Below, in pieces: positions 1 through 10,740 of a stretch of DNA of 64,000 bases (the first letter of the stretch is position 1; the number at the start of each line of letters is the position of its first letter). The translations under genes were made by a program, and so were the position numbers. This stretch comes from Mytilus galloprovincialis. Lineage: Eukaryota > Mollusca > Bivalvia > Mytilida > Mytilidae. The DNA lies in the NCBI RefSeq assembly GCF_965363235.1, contig NC_134847.1, forward strand, positions 50,654,805 to 50,718,804. Direction: 5' to 3'. The notes beneath the pieces are model-generated. The model saw nothing but the letters and a program-made list of their open reading frames with translations. It ran no database searches and had not been told where the DNA came from.

Positions 1-310
1 AAATTAAAATAAATATATCGATGAATATCTAACTTAAACCTGACATTTGGAAGTTATCGTGTAGATAGTGTCCAATTTGTCCATGAATATTGAACAAAAT
101 GATTTAAGAATATTAATAGTATTATAGTAACTAGTGCATTTTAAAATTATTATTTTATTCAACAAATATGTCAAGCCTCCAACACATTAATGAATCAGCA
201 ATCTTTTAAAAACATATCTGTATGAACGAAGTATCCGAACAATGTGTAAAAATGGTGTTAGTCTAATCTAAGAGCATCGAGCTTATAATTCTATACTTTT
301 TTTAAACGAA
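1..310. other. AT-rich non-coding stretch
   Basis: I see no open frame, splice pattern or recognisable repeat here. It is plain AT-rich intergenic or intronic sequence up to the dispersed repeat that starts near 311. Confidence 0.6.
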
Positions 311-600
311 ATGCAAACACCTGTCCTAAGTCAGGGATCTCATGTACAGTGATTGTCGTCTGCTAATGAGGTTCATAAGTGTTTCTCGTTTTTCGTTTTT
401 ATATAGATTAGACCGTTGGTTTCCCCGTTTGAATGGTTTTACACTATTAATTTGATGGGCCCTTTATAGCTTTCTGTTCGGTGTGAGCCAAATCTCCGTG
501 TTGAAGGCCGTACCTTGACCTAAAATGGTTTACTTTAATAAATTGTTACTTTGATGGAGATTTGTGTCATTGGCACTCATACCACATCTTTCTATACCTA
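311..600 (+). repeat. Dispersed repeat family R1, copy 1
   Basis: About 290 bp that reappears, strongly similar throughout, at 6376-6668 and partly at 40444-40615. Shared landmarks in order are CACCTGTCCTAAGTCAGG, GACCGTTGGTTT, GGGCCCTTTATAGC, CGTGTTGAAGGCCGTAC and the tail CATTGGCACTCATACCACAT. I recall this tail as very common in mussel DNA and transcripts. No coding frame spans the copies. The class is unknown; a non-autonomous transposon or the 3' part of a retroposon would both fit. Confidence 0.75.
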
Positions 601-739
601 TATATGACGGTATTAAAAGAGTTGTGCTACAACTAATACAGTCTAGCATTTGTTTTCATTTAAGTTATGGTCTGAAACCTGTCTGAAATCTGAATGACTT
701 ATAAGGTTAATTGTGATATTACAACAAATCATTACTAAC

Positions 740-997
740 CATTGTTAATCACATAATACTCTGCATTTTCCGTCGCAATGGAATGTGTTGCATCAGCGAA
801 TTCCTCAGTATATCCTTTACAAGTCTTTACTTTGCTTTCATACGTAAAACTGGTACAAAGTGGCATACCCCAACAAGATCGTGCGCAATCAGTTCTATAA
901 GGCGTTGTTATTGTGAAAGATTCGTTTTTATTAAAGGAATAACCATTTAAGTTTGCTTTGTTTCCCCATAATACTTCAGTGGCATCTATAAAGGTCA
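740..997 (-). CDS. PAN/apple-domain-like internal exon
   Basis: This is an isolated minus-strand exon of 258 bp (86 codons). It has an acceptor TTTTTAG just above 997 and a donor G|GTTAGT just below 740, and it is phase 1 at both ends, which is typical of shuffled extracellular modules. The translated block carries four cysteines in the order DCARSCWGMPLC...TCKGY, with SFTYES between them. This fits the core of a PAN/apple module (protein or carbohydrate binding, extracellular, disulfide-bonded). It is short and I did not find the signal-peptide or neighbouring exons in this window, so the parent gene cannot be named. Downstream exons would lie to the left, outside the window. The domain call rests on the cysteine pattern alone; another small cysteine-rich module is possible. 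Confidence 0.6.
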
Positions 998-1340
998 CTA
1001 AAAATGTAAAAGCATACAATTGAAACCTTAAAGTTCCATTTAACGTTTTCTTATTCTAAATTCTAATTGATGTCTGCAATAACATTTCACAACGCTATAA
1101 ACCTATGTATATCAGCTGCAGTGTAAAAATGTCAAGTAATAAAATATAAAAGAATAAAAAAAAAATACTTCAATGAAGAGATAGCAATTAATTGTAAATA
1201 ACAAATTACTGTATTTAGCACAAACGCACAAACCTCCACTTAATGATGTATTTCGATATGCATAGCATTAGGTGACTAAAAAAAGATATTTTGATACATG
1301 TTTATAACGTTAATTGTAAATATCCGGCAGCGCATACATA
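998..1340. other. Non-coding, upstream intron of the PAN-like exon
   Basis: AT-rich sequence without recognisable genes or repeats. By position it would be the upstream intron of the minus-strand PAN-like exon. Confidence 0.5.
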
Positions 1341-2383
1341 TGAAGTATATATGTAGGACTCAAATCTATGGCGGGTTCCAAATCTAGGGTAGATTCCCAA
1401 TCTATGGCAAATGTGACGCTACAAACGTCAAACAAATCAAATATATGGCAGATTTTTGTTTTCTCCAAATCTATGACAGATTTAACACGTAACGTCACAA
1501 TTGAATAACGCCATATTACATCGTCGCCGCCGCTAACGATGGTGAAACCCATAGATTTTAGCACCATTCCAGATGAAGATATGTCCCTCGAAACAATTTG
1601 AGGAAGGTTTACAGGAAGATATGAACTATTATTAGGAAGAGGGATAGAATGTGCTGTACCGTCAGAACCCCGCGATGAACAATGACACCTCTTTTTCAGT
1701 ACATGATATTTTTAGAAAAGGAGTTATAGTTAATTGTCTACTGCTGGCAAAGTTTTTAAAGTGAAAGAAAAAATTACCGGTTACCAGTTTGATTTAAATA
1801 GTCTTCGAATAAAAAAAAGATATATCAACAATGAAATAGATATTATTTGAAAATTCAAACTGTTCATTTTTATCTAGCATTTTTGTTTTAGAAAAAAACT
1901 TCCTTTTTGTTTGTAAAGGGACCTACTAGTTTGATCAATGAATGGGTTTAACAGGTACAATGTACCATGCACAGATTAGAAAATGTTTATTTTTACGGGG
2001 CACACCATTTCAGTCTTGCAGTCTGTATTAAGGTAACTTTATGAATTCATCATTTACGAATTGTTCACGATTTTACCATTATGGAATGTTTATTTCACAA
2101 AGGTTTATAGACATGCTCCCCTTGTGGTACATGTCAACTTCTTTAGGACAAATCATTAGTCGTGTGTGTACTGCATTGTTTTCCATTTGCACAAGATCTG
2201 CCATAGATTTGGAAATAATAAAAATCCACCAAAGACTAGGAAACTACAAAACTTGAGATAGATTAGGATTGTGAAAAATCTGCCAGATATTTGGGATGGC
2301 ATGACTTCAAATTCGCCATTGATTAGGGATCTGCCATAGATTTGTAACCCACCATAGATTTGAGTCCTACATATATCTTCAAG
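1341..2383. mobile_element. Foldback-like element with imperfect long inverted ends
   Basis: Read outside-in, 1341-1482 and the reverse complement of about 2190-2383 follow the same sequence: TGAAG..ATATATGTAGGACT, then several copies of a roughly 20-bp motif CAAATCTATGGC(A/G)GAT. The motif therefore occurs as short direct repeats inside each arm and the two arms are inverted to each other. The roughly 700-bp centre has no matching structure and no transposase frame. No clear target duplication was seen. A foldback element or a MITE with subterminal repeats fits; the superfamily is unknown. Confidence 0.6.
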
Positions 2384-2424
2384 TTTATAAGATATCCCAT
2401 AGCACGTATTTACTTTCAGGCATG

Positions 2425-2885
2425 GTTTCCTATAATGAGGGCTGATGATCATAAGGAAGCTATTAAACCAAGAAAAAGAAAAAGTGAATTTAAAATAACC
2501 CCTCCGTAAAGTTTACGTACAACATCATGCCTTGGTTGACCGTTATGGGATATCCGTTTCATAGATCATAGCGGATATGTTCCAATCGTCGTAACTACAA
2601 TCAAGACCGCTTTTCTCCGAATGTGAGCGACCGAATTATACTTATTACAGTTTTTGTACTCACATGAGCAACATGAATGGTGACACATGTGAATCAGGAT
2701 CTTCATACCTTTCGGAACACCTAAGATCGACATCAATGTTTGGTGTGGTTTGTTTTCGTCAGTCTTTAAGGGTTTTATGTTATGTTTTGTGTACAGTTTT
2801 TATTATATTCGTCTTTTTACCCAAGGCATTGTCAGTTTATTTCCGACTTTGAGTTTGAATGTCCCATTGGTATTTTTCGACTATC
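2425..2885 (+). mobile_element. Penelope-like 3' fragment
   Basis: This matches, in the opposite orientation, the minus-strand element at 61985-62470. It opens with AAGGAAGCTATTAAACCAAG, the nucleotides that encode the RKLLNQ segment of the reverse transcriptase C-terminus there. It continues through GTTGACCGTTATGGGATATC and the untranslated tail with its GGTG..CACATGTG and CCGACTTTGAGTTTGA blocks. It is a dead 5'-truncated copy: only the last coding residues and the 3' tail remain. The short frame near 2664-2852 is part of this tail and is not a gene. Confidence 0.7.
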
Positions 2886-5440
2886 CTTTTCTTTCTTTTA
2901 AAAACTCTTAATCATTTGTGTTTTGGTGTTTGTTTTTTTTATCTTTTGATTCTGCTGTTTTCTAGGCTTTAGTGATCACCTGTAAAGTCCAACAGTTTTT
3001 GGTAATTAGTGTTATTTTTTTAAACGAATTATTGATTCATTTTGATTAGATATAAATCTGTAAATGGCATTTAAATTTAAGATGAATACAAGCATCTCAT
3101 TAATCATCTTCATGGCATGTTGAGCATAAACCAATTATTATCCTTATTTTCGAACATTATTTTAATTGATTCTGTTATGCAAAGACATTTTGTCGATTTT
3201 TAAAAGTTTTTAATCATTATTAACAAATGAAAATTGAAATATGATACATACTATCAATCAAATGACCACGGCTTCTTGACCCTTATTTGTGTTTTTTTTA
3301 TCTTTGTGTTTGGACAAAAATATCTAAAAGCCAACTTTTGTATGAAAAATATTTTATTAGATTTGATTAAAACAGAAGATATTTATCTGTTGGTTTGTAC
3401 TTTTCAATATGACATCAATGCTTAAAATATCAGTGCCTTGTTATTGGCAATTCAATTCAAAATGTCATTATGTAAATATATTGTATAATAATGGTAGTTC
3501 ACTTTTTTTCTATCGTGTTATGCTAATTGTTTGTGTCAGTAAATATTACAACGATTCAATATCTATTTCAGTTGTTATAGGACTTTCACGTTTCTTTCTT
3601 CATAATACTGTTCATTGCAAGATGGTTTCTGGCTTTAATATTAATTTCATCAATTGGTCTTTATTTAATTTTATTCGACGTATACTATTTTGTGTCATTA
3701 TATAAATGTAGTAATCTTTTCAGATTTCTCATTTAGTATACTTCGATACAAACCCATGAGATTATTTTGGGTAAAACACAGCTCAATGTATTTCTCATTG
3801 TAGCTTCTAAAACACATTTGTAATGCGTTACCATATTTTTTAGCACTGTTGATTTTTATATTCAAAATATGGCTAACAAGACTTTAATGAACCGTTGTCA
3901 CTTAATGTTGATTTGATTAGAAATACAAATTGTAAAATATATTGTCTTTCGTTTATTTTCATGTCTTTGGACGGGTATGTATTTCAAAATGTTATGAGTA
4001 CAGAAACATATTCAGTTTTGTTTCAAAGAAACAAGGCTGATAATTGTATTCGCCAGCTGATGTGAGTTTTTTGTCTGCAAAAGACACAGTAACGAATAAA
4101 AAAGTAAAAAGGTCAAAAAGAGTCTTAAGTTGAAGAGCATTATGGGTCAACAATTTCTAAAGGTCTTACCGAATACAGTTAAGGTAATATATCCCTGGGG
4201 TATATAATCTTTAGTGTTTTCGAACAATTAAAAGGTTTGTATTTCTCTCCACTTATTGCAAAAGCTATTGCATACATAAGACTAAGATGAATGCATTAAG
4301 AACACACATTATACTTTATTTTTTTTTCGTCACCTATAATTAATTGTTGTATGGAGGAAGTGTTAGAATGTACCAAATATTCCATGACATTAGATATAAG
4401 ATGATGTGGTATGAGTGCCAATGGGACAACTCTTCAACCAACTTTATTTTTTATCTAAATATGCAAAGCTATCATTTCAAACAAATATTCACAATACTTG
4501 AAAATATCTTATTAAATATCGAATACAAAACTCTTTGATTAAAATCCCATGAAAATGGAACAAACAATATGAATGATTTAGTGGCTATTTTAGACGTACT
4601 TTATTGTAAACGGATAAACACATATATAGTTCCGCTTTGTAGAACATGTATTTTTAATTCAGAATGGTCGTAAAATATCAATAAATTAGAGACCTGACTG
4701 CAGTCTATACAAACACTTCAATAATATTAAACATTCTTTAAAAAACGAAAAATATGAATTCATTCAGTCTATTCCTTAAGTAAATTAATAAAGAATTCAT
4801 ATAAATGAATATCAATATTATGTTTGAATTTATTGTGTATCGGAGCCAAAAAATCAACAATGCACCTATCAACCATTCAATTAAATTGTATTGTTGATCT
4901 CCAACTAATTTTCAGTAAGTGCGAATACTCTTAGATAGGTACTTTGGGCTGTGAATGGTGTTGTGGGATTTATGTCGGATATCGATTTATGATTCCTAAA
5001 TTATTTCTTGTCCTAAGTCTCAATGTCCTTCTAAGTAACCATTTGACGACCGAATCAGAAACAGTTGAGTTGTGTAAGACCAGTGTCGCAAAGGTTCATA
5101 AAATTAAACAATGCATTTTTTTATTGTTTAATTTAATGCTCACCATTTGAAATTTTTTCTAAAAAACACTATGATTAAAACAACAAACATTCTCTGAAAC
5201 GGTCATCGTTTAAACGTTATCTGAAACGGTTGCCGTTACTTTTATTGTTGTTGTTGGCAACAGTTGTTTGACGTTTGGAGTACGTGTTTTGTAACATATT
5301 ATTGGCATATCCATATGACTACAGTGAGGTTCTTCTTCTTTACAGATAATTTTTTATTGGTACGAGGCAAGCTCTACCTAGTAGCTTTAGATCTATGGAC
5401 AATTAGAAAGAAACTAGTATGATTTGATTTAGTTTTTTAC
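2886..5440. other. Non-coding, with two small repeat tails
   Basis: Mostly featureless AT-rich DNA. Two scraps are recognisable: about 4120-4200 resembles the body of repeat family R2 (GTTGAAGAGCATT...AGTTAAGGTAAT), and about 4385-4430 is the R1 tail in reverse (GATGTGGTATGAGTGCCAAT). No frame with splice sites stood out. Confidence 0.5.
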
Positions 5441-5530
5441 TTTTGTTGTTATTGTGGCCCGGATTGATTTTCTCTCAGTCGATTTATGACCTTTGAACAG
5501 CGGTTTTATACTGTTGCGTTTATTTATACA
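5441..5530 (+). repeat. Dispersed repeat family R3, 3' fragment
   Basis: Contains CCCGGATTGATTTTCTCTC, CGATTTATGACC and TTGAACAGCGGTTTTATACT, the closing section of the R3 family that is seen at full length at 28113-28400 and 47430-47690. The 5' part is missing here. Confidence 0.6.
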
Positions 5531-6375
5531 AACGATGTTTTTCAATAATTTGAATAATTATATGTTGCCATGACTTCAAGTTTTCAATATTTTGTTGGTC
5601 TAAAACGTTTGATTTTGACTGTATTAAAAAGTCAAAGTCCGAGGTGAAACTCACAAAGGAAATTTCTAAAAAAAATTCTTGATAATGGTAAATCAAGAAA
5701 ACGCTTCTGATGCGCCGTATTTATCAAACTCAATGTAATTTTAATTATGTGACATTATCGCTATTTTGTGCGTTTTTTCTTTGATTTGTTTTGTGATAAT
5801 TTTTCATATAATGCTACTCGCCTGAGATGGAAAATTATCGCTAGAAACTAAGCAGGCACGTGGCGTTGCTAACGAAATTGACATGAAGTTGACAACGTCG
5901 TCATGGGTAAAATAGCGATAAACAGATTATCATTGGTCAACTCAACTTGATTGCCTTTCTCGCTTTCGACGTCCCGGCTCAAGCGAAAAAATCCATTTCG
6001 TTGAGATGATCAACGATAATCTATAAATATTGATCTTATCTAATGCATAAAGGATGTCACAGATATTGTTCAGCTTTCGTCATATCTTGACTTACATCTA
6101 TTAATATATAATATTAGATCAATGTCAGAAAAATATAAAAAAAAAATTGTATGAGGCTGAGAAACTTTTTTTCGCCGAGTACAAAAAAAGTTATATTTTT
6201 ATGACATTGACCAATTATTGTTTTTATACTTCAACTTAAATTAATACATTTTTTGATCGAGTTAAGTCTGCCAATTGATATTTTATCGTATGTTTTTCTT
6301 TGTTGTGATGTTATGCTATTGTTTCAGAAAAAGGGAGAAGGTTTGGATCCATTAAAACGTTCAATCCCGCTGCAA
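5531..6375. other. Non-coding with a less AT-rich block
   Basis: Nothing coding recognised. Around 5810-6030 the composition is less AT-rich, with several CG dinucleotides and repeated ATCG-type words. It may be an old unclassified repeat. Confidence 0.4.
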
Positions 6376-6668
6376 ATGTTTGCACCTGTCCTAAGTCAGG
6401 AATCTGATGTACAGTAGTTGTCGTTTGTTTATGTAATATATACGTGTTTCTCGTTTCTCGTTTTGTTTATATAGATTAGACCGTTGGTTTTCCCGTTTGA
6501 ATGGTTTTACACTAGTAATTATGGGGCCCTTTATAGCTTGTTGTTCGGTGTGAGCCAAGGCTCCGTGTTGAAGGCCGTACTTTAACCTATAATGGTTTAC
6601 TTTTTAAATTGTTATTTGTATGGAGAGTTGTCTCATTGGCACTCACACCACATCTTCCTATATCTATA
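6376..6668 (+). repeat. Dispersed repeat family R1, copy 2
   Basis: A close match to 311-600 in the same orientation, from TGCACCTGTCCTAAGTCAGG to the CACTCACACCACATCTTCC tail. Small indels and substitutions separate the copies, so the two insertions are independent and not recent. Confidence 0.75.
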
Positions 6669-8775
6669 GCTTTTTAAATCGTAACACAAATGTCAAACTA
6701 GTTTTTATCCCTTAATGGACTCTTTATTGTGGAGAAAGTGTTCCATGATGAAATTGACATTATACAAAATATAGCTATGTTACTATATTTAGGAAAAAAA
6801 CACAGCTAGTTGCAGTATAAATAAGAATAATGTGTGTTGGTTGGGATCAAAACTGAGCTATAAAAGAGATGAAATTGATTTTCCTGCAAACACTTTTCAT
6901 ATTCTCAAAGTAGTATTGCGGCCTAGCCTGTTTGTTTAAATATTGTTTGAGACACGGTTTTGAAAATGTTCGATTGTTAATTTCTTAAAAATCATATTTT
7001 GTTTCCATTGAAAGGTATACACGAAAACTATTTCAAAACTACATTGATATTGAAAATATAATCATTGTTTCTTTATGTTTTGACAAAAATATGTTTGTAT
7101 CTTAATATACTTGGAAGATATGTTTGTCATAAGCAACAAACCCTTGCCCTCTTAAAAGATCAATGGTCAATGGTAATCTTCTGTAAGAGATATCTAGAAG
7201 CATTTTTTTTTTCACTTACTATATAAATAGGAAAATGTGGTATCATTACCAATAAGGCAACTCCCAGTTGTGCCCATAAATGGTCTCAGTTGTCTTTAAC
7301 TTTCTCTTGAAATCGATTTTTTTTGTCAGACAGAGATGTTTTATAGTCGGACCTAATTGGATTTCGTTTTAAGGTTTGAAAGGATTTCCAGCAAAGCGTG
7401 ACTAGTGGCAATATACATGAATTTAGCAGCTTAAATTGTTACGAAAAATCATAACATTTTGCGGTTTTTTTTCAAGTGCATTAGCAAATAGTCCCTATAT
7501 AATTTGATATAAATTTCATAATCATATTTACTTAACAGCGAAACAAGCATTTATATAGATAACTCAGACGCTCTTTGTGTTTGAGCAATTGTTCTGAATA
7601 TCAATTAGTAATATTAATATTTAAAAATTTTGTTCGATACTAACTATAAGTTTTATTATCCCTCTTCTTATTTTTTTAATATTTCGTTGTTTTTCATGCA
7701 GTCGTTGTCTCTAAATATAAACATGTTCAGAAATCAACCACTATGCTACTTTATGAACATACAATTCATTATCCATTATTTAATGTGCAATTTTGCCATG
7801 AAATCTTGAAAAACCTGGAAGTTAAGAGATCCATTTAGTCATCATTAATTATATCTCAAATATCAAATGAAGCCTTATTGTTTTCGTTTTAGTAAATTCG
7901 ATAGACATATGATTTGCTCCAATTAGGGAGGTAAATAAAATCAAAAAGCAATGTATTTAATGATAAGTATTTAAAGGTTGCTTTTAATAAATAGTTGTTT
8001 ATCAATATGAAATCGAACGAACTCTATTGTTTATTATTTGATGTCATTGAATATGTTTTAAACATTAATGTATGTTTTCAAAATAACAACTTTAATTTTA
8101 TATTTGACCTGAATTTGTCATTGAAAGTTACATTTTAAAGTACAAACTTGAATTATATTCGCAAAAAACGGCAGTTCCATCAATACACTCTAAAGACCGA
8201 GAGAAAAAAATAGTTGATGTCTTGCATTGACTCAACTGTTGCTGACCTATTCTGTTTCCCCTCTGCTAATATTTTATGTCAACAGCAAGTTTCTTTATCA
8301 ACCAACTTTCTTAAACATCTGTGTGCATCAAATTATGTTGAAAATAGAAATAAATCAAAATGGTTCGTTGTAGTTGGATCGCCTTCATATTAGCATCCAG
8401 AGAAGATATTTTTATCTATAATATAACTATCGAAAAGTGAAATTCTTTAGTCTCTTAAGTTCTTGAGAAGGTTAATTTCGTGTATTCTTTTTAAATTTGT
8501 GTGATAGCTGTTGTACAAAAGCTGACGTTATAAGTAATTGTGTTTGTCGAATTAAAAAAAAACATAAAGATATGACATACGACACAATAAAATAAATAGA
8601 AGATAAGTAATGACACTTATAAATACAAAGGAGACGTTTAAATTCATAATATAACATAATTTTACATTGCTTTTGAATAAAATGCTAAATCACTTACAAA
8701 ATTGTTACTACATTTAACAGGTACCATAATAGACCTATCACGAGAGCAGATTTATCTAATTGACGTAACATTATA
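6669..8775. other. Non-coding AT-rich stretch
   Basis: No gene or long repeat recognised. About 7217-7275 carries a reverse-oriented R1-type tail (ATGTGGTATCATTACCAATA). The rest is AT-rich with scattered stop codons in all frames. Confidence 0.5.
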
Positions 8776-8917
8776 TAAATAACACATAGCTGAGAGGGTG
8801 ATAGAGCAGATTGGTACCCCGAGAAAACATTGTCAACCGCGGCAAAGTCAATGTTGACAATGTTTTTTCAAGGGAAACCAATCTGTTCTATTACCCTCTC
8901 AACTATGTGTTATTTAA
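8776..8917. repeat. Short palindromic element
   Basis: TAAATAACACATAGCTGAGA at the left and its near-perfect reverse complement at the right enclose about 140 bp. The arms are roughly 60 nt each, reading ..GAGGGTGATAGAGCAGATTGG and onward to ACATTGTCAAC, with a very small loop. The word CACCCTCGCAGCCATGTGAT near 9215 is a third, single-arm relative. It is probably a miniature inverted-repeat element or a folded remnant of a larger one. Confidence 0.65.
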
Positions 8918-9425
8918 TTTATCGTACTGAATGTCCTATTATTATTGTCTTTTACAAATGAATTTTATTTAAAAGTGTTTTCTATGACGTCACGTACATA
9001 ACAACGTTACAGGTATTAGAAAAATCAACAGAAGTGAAACAAGATGTATTATATTTTTTTTTTATTTTGACAGTCAAATAATAGAATCTGAGTCTAAACG
9101 TAGAACTTAAGCAGTCATTGTCTTTAATAACTTGATGTAAATTCCTTACATTGTCCCTTAAATTATCGATTTTTGATTGGTCTGGACGAAAGAGTGACAT
9201 TCAAATAAATTATCACCCTCGCAGCCATGTGATAGAGTAAATTAACACCCTCGTATTAACCAATCAAAATATTGCATTTTAACGTGAAGTATAATAAAAA
9301 TATTTATCATGCGACAACAACTGGCATATGCACATGAACATGCGATGGGGTTAAAATTAAATCTTAACAACTTAACCCCATCTTGTTGAAAAAAAAATGA
9401 GTATATATATATATATATATATAAA
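8918..9425. other. Non-coding with TA microsatellite
   Basis: No gene seen. About 9401-9422 is a (TA)n run directly beside the inverted-repeat element that starts at 9426. A relative of the 8776 palindrome arm lies near 9212-9250. Confidence 0.5.
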
Positions 9426-9608
9426 TACAACATCACCATTAAATAACTATAAAATATACAAATATTAGATATTTCGGATAACAGATATCCTTCTTCAATA
9501 ATAGCACGATGTCAAATGAATCATGTCAATATATTCAAACTGAGATACTTTTTCTAAATCTTGAATTTATACAATTTAAGCGAACACCACAGACGCTGAT
9601 ACAATTTT
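9426..9608 (+). repeat. Left 183-bp inverted repeat arm
   Basis: Runs from TACAACATCACC to GACGCTGATACAATTTT; its mate is 9989-10171. Confidence 0.8.
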
Positions 9609-9988
9609 TGTATATACAAAATTTCGACCTCATTTAACTCAAAAAGTAGCACATGAAGGTATATATGTTTTATTACATATTTGATTTAATCAGGTAAAAA
9701 ATAGCCTATATGCAAATTTTCATCAACTTGTAAATACAGGATCAAAACTGTATCGTATGCCTTTAAATATGTAGTTTCTGTTGTAATTGCCCTACCGTTG
9801 TCTAATTTATACCATCCTGGATCGGTTAGGACATTTTTGATCTTTTTGTTTGAGGACTGCCCTCAATGCAGTTATAACATCTCAACTGTCACAACCTTTG
9901 GAAATCTAGAGTTGTGCCAGTTCACAACGAAAATAACTACTTTCATTTGGCATATCTTAGTAATCTTTGCGCCGTGTTTGGAAATTTT

Positions 9989-10171
9989 AAAATTGTATCA
10001 GCGTCTGTGGTGTTCGCTTAAATTGTATAAATTCAAGATTTAGAAAAAGTATCTCAGTTTGAATATATTGACATGATTCATTTGACATCGTGCTATTATT
10101 GAAGAAGGATATCTGTTATCCGAAATATCTAATATTTGTATATTTTATAGTTATTTAATGGTGATGTTGTA
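9989..10171 (-). repeat. Right 183-bp inverted repeat arm
   Basis: Runs from AAAATTGTATCAGCGTC to GGTGATGTTGTA, the reverse complement of 9426-9608. Confidence 0.8.
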
Positions 10172-10274
10172 CCCTTTTTGACTTGTTATATATTATATTT
10201 TGTAGTGTACAGAATCATATTACATGATCCATCGCCCTGTAAGATTGATCGTTGACTATTTATTCAGTCATTTT

Positions 10275-10298
10275 ATATATATATATATATATATATAT
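10275..10298. repeat. TA microsatellite
   Basis: A plain run of alternating TA of about 24 bp, the second such tract within 900 bp. Confidence 0.9.
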
Positions 10299-10429
10299 GT
10301 CATAAGAAGCTGGCGTATGATTTTCATTACGACAACTATCAAATGAGTCCAAATGATTTTGATTCAAGTATCTATAGGTCACCAACATGTTTGTCAACAA
10401 CTTAATACTCCTATAATTGATAGGCATTG

Positions 10430-10740
10430 TAATTCCACCAAAAACATAGTCCGTCACGTCCGGTTTCATAATGTATCGACAGTTGTATGAAATTATCCTG
10501 CATTTAATTGTCTAAGAATAATATCTCGTTTGTTCTAAAGCAGTATTCAGTCAGGTTTTTTTTTGGTGTTTATATAAATATTTTGGACATTGAAGTTGAC
10601 AGCACTATTAAAGCTTGTAAACAGGGGAAAACAATGAGAACATTAGATTGGTTTACTTCCAGTGATGGTTATTATCTTATATGCAATAAATGTAATGTGA
10701 AATATGTTTTAAACAAACATCAATTCGGTAAAATATTTTG
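10430..10740 (+). repeat. Dispersed repeat R6, copy 1
   Basis: Shares scattered but ordered blocks with 38840-39180 on the same strand: CACGTCCGGTT versus CACATCCGGTT, GACAGTTGTA, AAATATTTTGGA, AACAGGGGAAAACAATG versus CACAGGAACAAAGGGAAAAT, and GTGATGGTTATTAT versus TGGTGGTTATTTTATTATG. One copy holds a 77-codon frame and the other does not, so it is treated as a non-coding repeat. Confidence 0.5.

Larger units (their letters stand above)
9426..10171. mobile_element. 746-bp element with 183-bp terminal inverted repeats
   Basis: 9426-9608 (starting TACAACATCACCATTAAATA) and 9989-10171 are reverse complements of each other over 183 bp each, with essentially no difference that I could see on reading. 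The 380-bp centre is unrelated and has no convincing frame. Such long, well-matched arms mean a recent event: a foldback or MITE-type transposon, or a local inverted duplication. I found no clear target duplication. The left end abuts a (TA)n tract, which may hide one. Confidence 0.75.

Noticed and set aside
2664-2852. 62-codon frame on the plus strand (and a related 92-codon frame at 61952-62230 minus)
   Set aside because: Both lie in the untranslated 3' tail of Penelope-like copies. The shared peptide only reflects nucleotide similarity.
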